DNA from: UBA2970 sp965221075
GTDB lineage: Bacteria > Verrucomicrobiota > Verrucomicrobiia > Limisphaerales > AAA164-E04
DNA length: 64,000 bases
Direction of reading: 5' to 3'
Assembly: GCA_965221075.1 (NCBI GenBank)
Contig: OZ244865.1
Span: forward strand, 558,001 to 622,000
The stretch's first letter is position 1; each line of letters starts with the position of its first letter. The position numbers and the translations under genes are program-made. The notes under the pieces are model-generated. The model did not search any database. It had not been told where the DNA came from and saw only the letters and a list, made by a program, of their open reading frames with translations. This document shows, piece by piece, positions 1-8,133 of the stretch.

Positions 1-1
1 G

Positions 2-808
2 CTCTTCCTGGCCTGGTGGCTGCTGGCCGGGGCGCTCTTCCGCTTCGGGGCGGGGGACGTCCCCGGCGTGGAGGGCATGCTGGAGGAGCGCCTGGCGCGG
101 CTGGGGCCGATGAGCGCTGGGGAACGCGTGGTCCTGGAGGTCTGGCTCCTGACCGTGCTCGCCTGGATCTTCCGCAGCGACATCGATCTGGGCTTCCTCG
201 TCGTCGAGGGATGGGGTGGCTACTTCCCTTCCGGACACGTGCACAACGGCACGGTGGCCATGGCCGGGGCCCTGCTCCTCTTCTGCGCCACGGTGGACCC
301 GGCGAGGGGGGAGCGCGCCCTGGACTGGGAGTGGGCCCAGCGCATCCCCTGGGGGACCCTGCTGCTCTTCGGAGGAGGGCTGGCCCTGGCCCGGGGCATG
401 GACAGCTCGGGGCTGGTGGCGTGGCTCGGGGGGAGGCTGGAGTTCCTCCAGGGGCTTCCCCCGTGGCTGATACTGCTCTGCCTGGTCCTGCTGTGCATCT
501 TCCTGACCGAGCTGGCCTCCAACATGGCCTCGGCCGCGATCCTGCTCCCGATCCTCGGAGGCTCGCTGGCTCCGGCGCTGGGGATCCACCCGCTGGCCCT
601 GATGGCGCCGGCCACCATGGCCGTCAACTGCGCCTTCATGCTGCCGGTGGCCACCCCGCCCAACGCCATCGTCTTCGGCAGCGGCCGCATCTCCATTCCG
701 CAGATGTGCTGGGCGGGCTTCTGGATCAACCTGGCGGGGGCGGTCCTGATCACCTTTGCGGGCGCCGCCCTGCTTCCCCTGGTCTTCCCCCTCCGGCCGC
801 TGCCCTGA
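2..808 (+). CDS. SLC13/DASS-family sodium-coupled anion transporter, 3' part
   Basis: The reading frame is open from the first bases, so the N-terminal part lies outside the window. About 268 residues are visible. Hydrophobic segments cover most of it. Two hallmarks of the SLC13 (divalent anion:Na+ symporter) family are present: SNMASAAILLPILG, a variant of the SNT substrate/sodium-site motif, and the late PVATPPNAIVFGSG motif before the last membrane helix. Members import sulfate, phosphate or C4-dicarboxylates across the inner membrane; the substrate cannot be read from the sequence. It ends 8 bases before the convergent transglutaminase-like gene. A second, longer SLC13 protein with RCK domains lies near 14 kb, but this copy shows no such domain in its visible part. 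Confidence 0.85.
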   Translation, partial: LFLAWWLLAGALFRFGAGDVPGVEGMLEERLARLGPMSAGERVVLEVWLLTVLAWIFRSDIDLGFLVVEGWGGYFPSGHVHNGTVAMAGALLLFCATVDPARGERALDWEWAQRIPWGTLLLFGGGLALARGMDSSGLVAWLGGRLEFLQGLPPWLILLCLVLLCIFLTELASNMASAAILLPILGGSLAPALGIHPLALMAPATMAVNCAFMLPVATPPNAIVFGSGRISIPQMCWAGFWINLAGAVLITFAGAALLPLVFPLRPLP

Positions 809-816
809 GCCGGGCG

Positions 817-2394
817 CTACTCGGAGCCCTCCAGGATGCCGATCTCCTCAAGGGGATCCGGGGCGTCCCCGCCGGCGCCGTCCAGCCCGATCTCCAGGGA
901 GCCGAACTTGTCGAGCAGCGAGAGGCTTAGAGGCACCAGGGAATCCTCGTCCAGGAAGGAGTAGGCGAAGGCCAGCCGCTGGGGCCCGACCCGGTCCCCG
1001 GGGAAGGCCGCGTCGAAGTCCAGCCAGCGGCCTCCGATGTGGAGCTGGGTCCACATGTGGAAGGCCATCACATGGCTCCTGCCCTCCACCTCGGGGACAT
1101 AGACCATCCCCGAGGCCACCCGGGAGGGGATGTCCGACGCCCGGGCCAGCGCCGCCAGCAGGACCGCGTGCTCGCTGCAGTCGCCCTCGGCGTCCCGGGC
1201 CACCTCGTGGGCCGGGGCGAAGGCAACCGAGAGGCTCTTCTCGGCGATGTGGCTGGAGACCAGGCGGCGCAGGGCCCGGGCCCGCTGCAGCACGGTGGCG
1301 CCTTCCTCCAGCTGCAGGCCGGAGAGCAGCTCGCCGACCGCCTCGTGGTCGCTGGTGATGTAGAGGTTGGGAGCGAGCGCCTTGCGCCGCTCCTCCGGGT
1401 CCAGGGCTTCCTCCTCCCGGGGGGGCGACGACGGGTCCGGGGGCCGCACCGTCACCAGGTAGGCGTCTCCCTCCCGGACCACCGACTGCGAGGGGGACCG
1501 GGGGAGGGAGAGCGGGCCGGGTCCGTCATGCCGGATCCGGTAGCGGGCCCATCGCGCCCCCGGCGGGAGCTCCCGTCCGAGCCCGACGGTGGAGGAGACG
1601 AAGAGCTCCGGGGCCACGAAGTCGGCCAGGGCTTCGGCCTCGTCCGCAAGCAGCGCCCTCATCTCCAGGCCGCCCATGTCGAACCTCTGGTCCAGGGGGG
1701 TGAAGTCGTCCAGGGTCCAGAGGATCGCCGTGATCTTCGCCGCTCCCAGATCCAGGACGTTGCGGATCCTGACGGTCTCCACCTGCGCTCCCCGGTACTC
1801 GAGGACCGCCGGTCCCAGGACCTCGTGGGAATGCGGGAAGGCCTCGTCGATCCTCAGCTCGGGAGCGTAGAACAGGGTCTCGAACCGGGTCCCCGTCTCG
1901 AGCCCCGCCTCCCGCATCCTCCGGTCGTGGCCCCAGACCATCAGGGCCTCGGGAGGGATCCGGGCCGTGCCCTCCCTCCGGTTGCCTCCCACCGTCCGGG
2001 CGTAGGCGACCCGGCCGTTCCGGATCGTGCCTTCGACGACGGTGGCGGAGGCCCCGCTCCCCTCCTCGGTCACCGTGAAGCCCAGGGGCCGTCCTCCGAC
2101 GCTCTCCCGGACCACCGAGGTGGACCGCTGCTCAATGGGAACCGCGCCGCGCCGGATCCGCGCCACGGAGCGGGACTTGCTGTGGATCTCCTCTCCCTTG
2201 CGGGTCAGGGTGAAGTGCATGTACCCGGCCCTCTCCCCGTCGATGTGGAGGATGTGCCACTCCTCGGCGAAGAGGCCCTGGGGCGGATTCCTCCAGTCGT
2301 AGGAGCGGCTCCGGGGCGGTCCGCCGTCGGCTCCCGCTCCGGCCGGCGGCAGCAGGAGGGAGGAGAGAAGAAGCAGGGAGGACAAGCGGATCAT
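817..2394 (-). CDS. Secreted transglutaminase-like (papain-fold) protein, paralogue 1
   Basis: A 525-residue protein. Residues 1-22 are a Sec signal peptide without a lipobox Cys. A roughly 350-residue N-terminal region begins with YDWRNPPQGLFAEEW, which is shared by all paralogues in this cluster. The C-terminal third is a transglutaminase-like domain with a plausible catalytic triad: Cys406 (GDCSEH), His446 (FHMWTQ) and Asp459 or Asp461 (WLDFD). Proteins with this fold act as peptidases, amidases or cross-linkers outside the cytoplasm; the substrate is unknown. It is the first of two intact copies here. About 45 bp upstream of the ATG are conserved with the other copies, so the leader was duplicated with the gene. 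The downstream neighbour is convergent. Confidence 0.8.
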   Translation of the reverse strand: MIRLSSLLLLSSLLLPPAGAGADGGPPRSRSYDWRNPPQGLFAEEWHILHIDGERAGYMHFTLTRKGEEIHSKSRSVARIRRGAVPIEQRSTSVVRESVGGRPLGFTVTEEGSGASATVVEGTIRNGRVAYARTVGGNRREGTARIPPEALMVWGHDRRMREAGLETGTRFETLFYAPELRIDEAFPHSHEVLGPAVLEYRGAQVETVRIRNVLDLGAAKITAILWTLDDFTPLDQRFDMGGLEMRALLADEAEALADFVAPELFVSSTVGLGRELPPGARWARYRIRHDGPGPLSLPRSPSQSVVREGDAYLVTVRPPDPSSPPREEEALDPEERRKALAPNLYITSDHEAVGELLSGLQLEEGATVLQRARALRRLVSSHIAEKSLSVAFAPAHEVARDAEGDCSEHAVLLAALARASDIPSRVASGMVYVPEVEGRSHVMAFHMWTQLHIGGRWLDFDAAFPGDRVGPQRLAFAYSFLDEDSLVPLSLSLLDKFGSLEIGLDGAGGDAPDPLEEIGILEGSE

Positions 2395-2709
2395 GGCTGT
2401 TCGAGGATGGAGCGGCGCTTCCCGCCTGTCGATTCCCTATCCCCGAGGCCGGGAGCGCCCAGTCCGTTCTCCCGGACGCCGCCGCTCCAGCGCCTCCATC
2501 ACGGATTCCGGATCGCCGCATGCTGTCCGCATCGGCGACGGGGCTTCCTGTCCGGACCGTTCCTGGCGCTTTCCGGCTTCGGGCAGGCGCCTCGGGACCT
2601 GCCAGATCCTCCCGGTGGCCGGGAGCAGGCAGCCTGGAAAGGGAAGCGCCGCTGCGGTCCGGCGGCTCTCGCCATGCGCGGGTCCCGCTGCCGGGCAGGA
2701 TGGCCGGGA
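2395..2709. other. Intergenic stretch between transglutaminase-like paralogues
   Basis: No coding frame here has a start, codon pattern or homology that I can support. The first 45 bases next to the ATG at 2394 resemble the leaders upstream of 9687 and of the remnant near 8025. They probably carry the promoter and leader of the downstream gene. I see nothing else. Confidence 0.5.
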
Positions 2710-4419
2710 CTAGCGCGAATGCAGGTCCCGGACCGTCGGCGCATCCTCTGACTGGCCGTCGTGGGACTCCAGCTTGATCTCCAGGCCGCCGAAGGCCTCG
2801 AGCGCCGAGAGGGCCAGGAGGACCAGGGAGTCCTCGTCCAGGAAGGAGTAGCCGAAGGCCACCCTCCGGGGAGCGATCCGTTCCCAGGGAACCGTGGAGT
2901 CGAAGTCGAGCCAGCGGCCGCCGATGTGGAACTGGCTCCACATGTGGAAGACCATCGCATTTCCCTTGCCATCCCTCCAGGGGACGTGCATCAGGCCCGT
3001 CGCCACCCTGGAGGGGATCCCCGCTGCCCGGCCCAGCGCCGCCAGCAGGACCGCGTGCTCGCTGCAGTCTCCCTCGGCCTCCCGGGCCGCCTGGCCTGCC
3101 GGGGCGAAGCCCAGCGACAGCTTCTTCTTCACGATGCGGCCTTGGACCAGGCGGCGCAGGGCCCGGGCCCGCTGCAGGACGGAGGCGTCCTCGGGCAGCT
3201 GCAGTCCGGAGAGCAGATCCAGGACCGGCTCGTGGTCGCTGGAGATGTAGAGGTTGGGAGCGAGCGACCTTCTCCTCTTCTCCTCGTCCAGGGGAGCGCC
3301 TTCAGGGAGAGCCGACTCGGGATCGGGAGGTCAGACCGTCACCAGGTAGTCGTCTCCATCCCGAGCCACGGACTGTGAGGGGGATCGGGGGAACGGCAGC
3401 GAGCGGGCGCCTGCCTTCGGGGAGCGGATCCGGTAGGTGGCCCAGAGCACCGCTCCATGAAGCGTCCAGCCTGCATCGCTGGCCGAGAAAGACAGGAACT
3501 ACTCGGGGTCGAGGAAGCCTGCCAGTGCGGCCTCCTTGTCCGCCAGCTCCATCCCGTACGTGGTATGGGTGCCCATGATCCCCTGCACCTCGAGCTCTCC
3601 GAAGTCCTCCCTGACCCAGGCCTCGATGGTAGGGACACCCGAGAGCGAAGGCTGCAGCAGGCCATACCTACTGGCGGTCGCGGCATCGATGGCCGGGCTA
3701 CCGGCGCTAGCCCAGGCATCGGCAGCCCAGTCGCCGGTATCGAACTTGGTGTCGCCGGTATAGAACAGCTGCTGGATCTGCACCGCCTCGACCCTCCGTC
3801 CATGATAGTCGAGGGTGTCGGGGCCCAGGACTTGATGGGAACAGTGGAAGACCCCGTCGATCTTCAGTTCGGGATCGTAGTACGGGACCTCGAAGCCGGC
3901 GCCCGTCTCCAGTCCCGCCTCCCGCACCCTCCGGTCGAGTCCCCACGACATCACGGATCCGGGAGGGATCCGCACCGTGCCCTCCATCCGGTCTCCTCCC
4001 GCTGTCCGGACATAGGAGAGGATGCCGTCCCGGACCGAACCTTCGAAGGTTGCGGGGAGCGTCCTCCCCGCCTGCGTGGCCGAGGAGACTCCGAGCGGCC
4101 GGCCGTCGACGGTCTCCCGGTAGGTGGTGGTGGACTCGGTCCGCATCGATCCGGCCTTCCGGCCCATCCGGGCCGCAACGTGGATCCGGGTGTGGACCTC
4201 GTTCCCCTTGCGGATCAGCATGCGGTGCCTGTAGCCTGCCCGGACCCCGTCGATGTCCAGCGTGTGCCACTCCTCGCTGAAGAGCCCCTGGGGCGGATTC
4301 CTCCAGTCGATGGCGCGGACTGGAGGAAGGTTCCAGACTGCTGCTGGGCCTTCCTCCCTCCCGCATCCCGGGGCCAGCAGGAGCAGGGGAGGCAGCAGCG
4401 GGAGGAACCGGAGGATCAA
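2710..4419 (-). pseudogene. Transglutaminase-like lipoprotein, inactivated paralogue 2
   Basis: Aligned to the intact copy at 8134-9687, this frame runs end to end without a frameshift but carries two in-frame stops: TAG at 3499-3501, and TGA at 3331-3333 where the intact copy has an Arg codon. The start codon is TTG (4417-4419) where the intact copy has ATG. A lipoprotein signal (LLLLAPGC) is still visible, and the transglutaminase core (GDCSEH, FHMWSQ, WLDFD) is intact after the second stop. A roughly 35-residue insertion, absent from the intact copy, precedes the first stop. An IS1182-like fragment begins about 17 bases upstream of the start codon and has replaced the normal leader. Loss of the promoter probably preceded or permitted decay of the reading frame. 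Confidence 0.85.
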
Positions 4420-4432
4420 GGCGCTACGAACG

Positions 4433-4690
4433 CTAGCAGCCTGCCGGATTTCGGGCAAGCCGAAGGAGAACAGGCGGCTTTCTCTCTTCGAGCGAGACAA
4501 CCCAGTAGTGCCAGCAGCGAGCGAGGAGCGTTTCTGGGAAACGTGCTGGTCCGACGTCTAGCGGTCCGCAAGCATGGGCAACACCTCCTGTCCGATCGGC
4601 AACTCCCAGCTCTACCTGCTTCCTCCCTCGGTGCAGGTTTTTCTCCCCTCCAGTCATCTAGCCTGCTTCGTGGCCGCAGGGTTTGTCTGC
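4433..4690 (+). mobile_element. Decayed left end of an IS1182-like element
   Basis: CTAG at 4433-4436 is followed by sequence closely matching the left end of the intact element at 28519: first the terminal repeat (GAGCCTGTCGGA there, CAGCCTGCCGGA here), then the leader, then the first transposase codons after ATGGGCAAC. Similarity ends near 4690, where an IS5-family fragment starts. The transposase frame is interrupted, so the copy is dead. Confidence 0.75.
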
Positions 4691-4719
4691 TCGGGTGGCA
4701 GCTGTGTGTGGCATGGCAG

Positions 4720-5477
4720 GCTGTCTCGATCGCCAAAGAGCATTTCGCCGGCGTCGCACGCCTCTTCCTCAAGCAGCGAGGCGATGTCCGCTGGGGGACA
4801 ACCATCATGGGCTCAATGCCATCCTGCAAGTCGCCGAGAACGGCTGCAAGTGGCGGGCATTGCCTGAATGCGGGAAGTTGCCCGCCACCTACATGCGCAT
4901 GAGGCGGCAGGCGAGAAAGGGAGCGCTCCAGAAGATCTTGGACGAGCTCAAGCGGAAGCGGATCCTGCCTGAGCAGCTGGAGGTCCTCTTGCTGGACAGC
5001 GCCTCCATCAAGGCCCACCCGGACGGGACTGGAACGGAGAAGAAGAACGGCCCGCAGGCTATCGGGCGGTCGCTGAGGGGCCCGGCCACCAAGGTGCGGT
5101 CGATCGCTGTCGATGCCAATGCGGCAGCGGCCTTCTCCCTTGCTCCAGGGCAGAGCCACGATGCGCCTGCAGGACGAGTCCTGATCGGCCGGCTCGGTTC
5201 CCGGAACCCTCCAGATGCCCGATCATGGACCGGGCATGCGAAGACGACGGGACGCTAGAAGCGGTCGGGGAGCAGGGACTCGAACACGTTGTTCCTCCCA
5301 AGAGCAAACGGTAAGCTCCCTGGAAGTGCGGCAAGGAGATCTACAAGCGTCGCAGCGGGATCGAGCGCGCTGTTCAGGCGGTTCAAGGGAAACCGGCGCG
5401 CCACCCGATACGACAAGCTGGACAAGATGTTTGCGGGAGTCATCCTGCTCGGTCTCGTCCATCTGGTTCCGAGATAG
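4720..5477 (+). pseudogene. IS5-family (IS427-like) transposase remnant
   Basis: Pieces in different frames rebuild a typical IS5/IS427 transposase: AENGCKWRALPEC, then the DDE-region block LLLDSASIKAHPDGTG and KKNGPQAIGRS, a central SPGQ-like AFSLAPGQSHDAP, and the C-terminal LFRRFKG and RYDKLDKMFAGVILLG ending at a stop at 5475-5477. Frame changes near 4790 and 5350 and stops near 5260 and 5310 break it, so no functional enzyme can be made. It abuts the IS1182-like fragment on its left and lies just upstream of the 595-aa gene on its right. No terminal repeats were recognised. Confidence 0.75.
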
Positions 5478-5494
5478 AGTCAACAGGCCCTAGC

Positions 5495-7282
5495 ATGATA
5501 CCACCCGCAGTCCTGGCCACCTTCTGCCTCTCCCTGCTGTTCCTGGTTCTCGGATGGGCGCTCTCGGCAAGCCTCGGCTTGAAGCTGGAAAAGAGCCGGC
5601 ACTCCAAGCTCCGGCTCTTCCTGATCCTTCCCCCCACCAGCCCGATCGCCTCCGCTATCCTTCTGTTCCGTCGGCCACTGCTGGGACTTCCCGGACTGCT
5701 CTGCTACCTGCTTGCCGTCGCCAGCCTTCCCCTGGGAGGCTCCATGGCGCTGTCTCTGGAGGAGGAGAGGCGGGATGCCTTCAGCCTGCTCTCCGCTGGA
5801 TCGGTCCCCACATCCCCGGAAATCCAGTCGGAATCCGGACCGGTTCCCGACTCCTCCAAGCAGTGGAAACATCCCCTCCTGGCCGCCGTTCTGGAGAACG
5901 CTTTCCAGTTCACGCTGCTCACGAGTCACCCTCTGGAGGGGTGGAGTCATCCTCTTCTGGCCCCCATGCTGGAGAATCAGAATCTTGATCCCGGCGGGGT
6001 GGGGGTTCTGCAGCTGGTGGAAGCGGCCAAGGACGCCGTATATCAGGAACAGAATCTCGATCCGCACTTCTTCGGAACCAAGGCCCTCCCCTCCACCTAT
6101 CCGTCGCAATACTCCTTCGAGCTGGAGGAATCATCCCCGGAAAGCCATCCCTCGGCCACGTCCCACGGCGGGACTCTGGAGGAGGAGGCGGAGAACGACG
6201 GTAGCCTGCAGGAGCTCCTAGCCATGGCCACCGCCCTGCAGATCGATTCGGGAGAGCCGGAAAGGCCGTTCCAGGACTGGGAAGATGTCTCGGTACCGCT
6301 CATGGCCTTCCTCGAGGGATCGGAGCCGTCCCTGCTCGCCCTGGAGGAGGCGCTGGGCCGCGATCACGTAGCGTTTCCTTCCAAGGGGCTGGTGGAAGAC
6401 AACACGCTCATGAACCTTCTTCAGCAGCTCAGGGAACTGACGATCGCTCTCCAATTCCGCAGCCAGGCCCATGTGCTGGCGGGAAACGAGGAGGAGGCCT
6501 TCCGCCATATCCGTCTTGCATTCCTCGCAGCCCATGCCACGGACCACGATCTCCTCATCTCGCGTCTGGTCCAGCTGGGACAATTCCATATTGCGCTGGA
6601 AACGGTCCGGTTCGCTCTCCAGTTCCGTATCGGCAGCGAGCAGGACTGGCGCGGCGTGATGGAACAGCTGGACTCCGTCGACTTGCTGCCCATGTGGAGC
6701 GATGCCCTGAGGCGAGAGCCGGGCGCCTCGGACTCCTTCGCCATGGCGTGGGTCCCCATACCGCCCGGGAACTCCGCCAAGCCGCTCCAGAAGCGATCCG
6801 AACTGCCTCTCCACCTCCAGGCATGGGACTTCCTGGCCGGAGACTGCCTCCGCGCCATCCAACTGGGGCTCCAGAACCGGGCCGGCGAGCCTTCGATCGG
6901 CGGATGGTTGCTCCGGAAACGCGAAAACAAGATCTTCGCCTACTGGATCCGAGAAGGGGAGCGCTTCGCCGAGGAATCCAAGTCCGTTCCCTGGGACGAC
7001 TGCATGCCCCGGCTGGACCGCCTGGCAAAGAACGCGGCGGAGCGGAACGTGGATCCGTCGATCTTTTCCGCCCTGCACAAGTTCCTCAATCTGCAGCTCC
7101 GGGTGGAGATGGCCAAGGTGGAGGTTGCCCTGGAGCTGCACCGCCTGGCCCGGGGATCCTATCCGGAGAAGCTGGAGCAGCTTGCCCCCGAATTCGTCGC
7201 CGAACCGCCATCCAATCCGAAGACGGGCCAGCCATGGAACTACCAGCGCAAGGGGGACTCGGGCTACTCGCTCCTGGACTGA
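5495..7282 (+). CDS. Membrane-anchored protein of unknown function
   Basis: A 595-residue protein of unrecognised family. Two or three hydrophobic segments occupy residues 1-90, followed by a long soluble part rich in Glu, Leu and His with an internal duplication (HPLLAAVLEN and HPLLAPMLEN). The middle and C-terminal parts look helical. The last 60 residues contain ALELHRLARGSYPEKLEQL and NPKTGQPWNYQ, a tail seen in many Verrucomicrobiota hypothetical proteins and resembling the region after the pseudopilin helix. It probably faces the periplasm. The frame is intact although IS fragments sit on both sides, the left one ending 17 bases before the ATG, so its native promoter may be lost. No clear Shine-Dalgarno sequence is visible. 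Confidence 0.6.
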   Translation: MIPPAVLATFCLSLLFLVLGWALSASLGLKLEKSRHSKLRLFLILPPTSPIASAILLFRRPLLGLPGLLCYLLAVASLPLGGSMALSLEEERRDAFSLLSAGSVPTSPEIQSESGPVPDSSKQWKHPLLAAVLENAFQFTLLTSHPLEGWSHPLLAPMLENQNLDPGGVGVLQLVEAAKDAVYQEQNLDPHFFGTKALPSTYPSQYSFELEESSPESHPSATSHGGTLEEEAENDGSLQELLAMATALQIDSGEPERPFQDWEDVSVPLMAFLEGSEPSLLALEEALGRDHVAFPSKGLVEDNTLMNLLQQLRELTIALQFRSQAHVLAGNEEEAFRHIRLAFLAAHATDHDLLISRLVQLGQFHIALETVRFALQFRIGSEQDWRGVMEQLDSVDLLPMWSDALRREPGASDSFAMAWVPIPPGNSAKPLQKRSELPLHLQAWDFLAGDCLRAIQLGLQNRAGEPSIGGWLLRKRENKIFAYWIREGERFAEESKSVPWDDCMPRLDRLAKNAAERNVDPSIFSALHKFLNLQLRVEMAKVEVALELHRLARGSYPEKLEQLAPEFVAEPPSNPKTGQPWNYQRKGDSGYSLLD

Positions 7283-7322
7283 CCGGATCGGCCTTCCCGG
7301 ATCGGGCCCTGGGACAGCCAGG

Positions 7323-7688
7323 GAGCCTGTCGTCTTTTTGGAGAGCCGAAGGAAAACAGGCAGTTTTCCCTCTTCGAGCGAGACAACCCTTCTAGCCAGC
7401 AGTGCGAAGCACGTTCCTGGGAGATGCGCTGGTCCGCCGGTTAGCAGTCCGCAGGCACGGGCAACTCCTCCCGTCCGATCGACAGCTCCCAGCCCTGCCT
7501 GCTCCCTCCCTCGGTGCAGGATCGGCTCCCCCCAATCATCTGGCCCGCTTCGTTGTCGATGTGGTTGGGGAGCTGGATCTGATCCCGATTCTCCCGGCCT
7601 ACTCCCCCAGGGGCAGAAGGGCCTGCCACCCTAAGATGCTGCTGGGGCTGTTATTCTGCGGCTATGCGAAGGACGTTTTCTCCAGCCA
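7323..7688 (+). mobile_element. Second decayed left end of the IS1182-like element
   Basis: About 365 bases match the left end of the element at 28519: terminal repeat GAGCCTGTCG, leader, then the first roughly 80 transposase codons with small changes, including the loss of the ATG (ACGGGCAAC). It stops within TCCAGCC, where it fuses to a transglutaminase-like gene fragment. Both parents contain CCAGC at that point, so the fusion looks like a microhomology-mediated deletion. Confidence 0.8.
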
Positions 7689-7796
7689 GCGGCCGCCGAT
7701 GTGGAGCTGGCTCCACATTTGGCAGCCCATCGAATGGCTCCTGCCTTCCATCGGGGGGACGTACATCAGGCAAATCGCCACCTGGTAGGGGATCCT
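7683..7796 (-). pseudogene. Fragment of a transglutaminase-like paralogue (catalytic region)
   Basis: This matches 8286-8400 of the intact gene almost base for base. It covers the codons between the catalytic Cys and Asp regions, including HMW and the WLDF-like segment. It is cut off by the IS fragment on one side and by unrelated sequence on the other, and carries a stop. It is one piece of a fourth, shattered copy. Confidence 0.75.
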
Positions 7797-7816
7797 CCCT
7801 TCCTTTGCAGAGCCGC

Positions 7817-7962
7817 CCCCAGGCCTCGTCCCCGAAGTCCGTGAAGCCGAGGAACTGGCGGCGGGCCCGGATCCGGGGGATCAGTCAGGTATGCAGATCC
7901 AGCTCCGGCAGGGAGGCTACTCGGGGGGATCCAGGGCGAGTTAGAGGGCCGGGGCGGCCTTC
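7817..7962 (-). pseudogene. Fragment of an RluA-type pseudouridine synthase gene
   Basis: This aligns with about 9937-10080 inside the intact pseudouridine synthase gene, sharing GAAGCCGAGGAACTGG and GGTATGCAGATCCAG. Small differences and a broken frame make it non-coding. The intact gene lies next to transglutaminase paralogue 3, so this fragment shows that the two neighbours were once duplicated together. Confidence 0.7.
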
Positions 7963-8025
7963 CTTCCGCATCCCGGGACCAGCAGTAGCAGCAGCGGGAG
8001 CAACCGGGAGATCAAGGCGCTCCGG
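7963..8025 (-). pseudogene. 5' end fragment of a transglutaminase-like lipoprotein gene
   Basis: This matches the start of paralogue 3 (9629-9690) and pseudogene 2 (4363-4419), covering the signal peptide and start region. As in pseudogene 2 the start codon position reads TTG (CAA on the + strand) instead of ATG. Upstream leader similarity continues to about 8070. It is the last piece of the shattered fourth copy. Confidence 0.65.
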
Positions 8026-8133
8026 GGCTATGGACGGAGCTTCCCCGCGTGTCGATCCCCTGATGTCCCGGGGCCCGTTGCGTTCCGTCCGACGGCCCGG
8101 GAGTCGGGCTTCCGCCCCTGGCTCATTGCGCCG

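Noticed and set aside
1039..2751. 570-codon + strand frame
   Set aside because: Antisense shadow of the transglutaminase-like gene, which has signal peptide and catalytic motifs.
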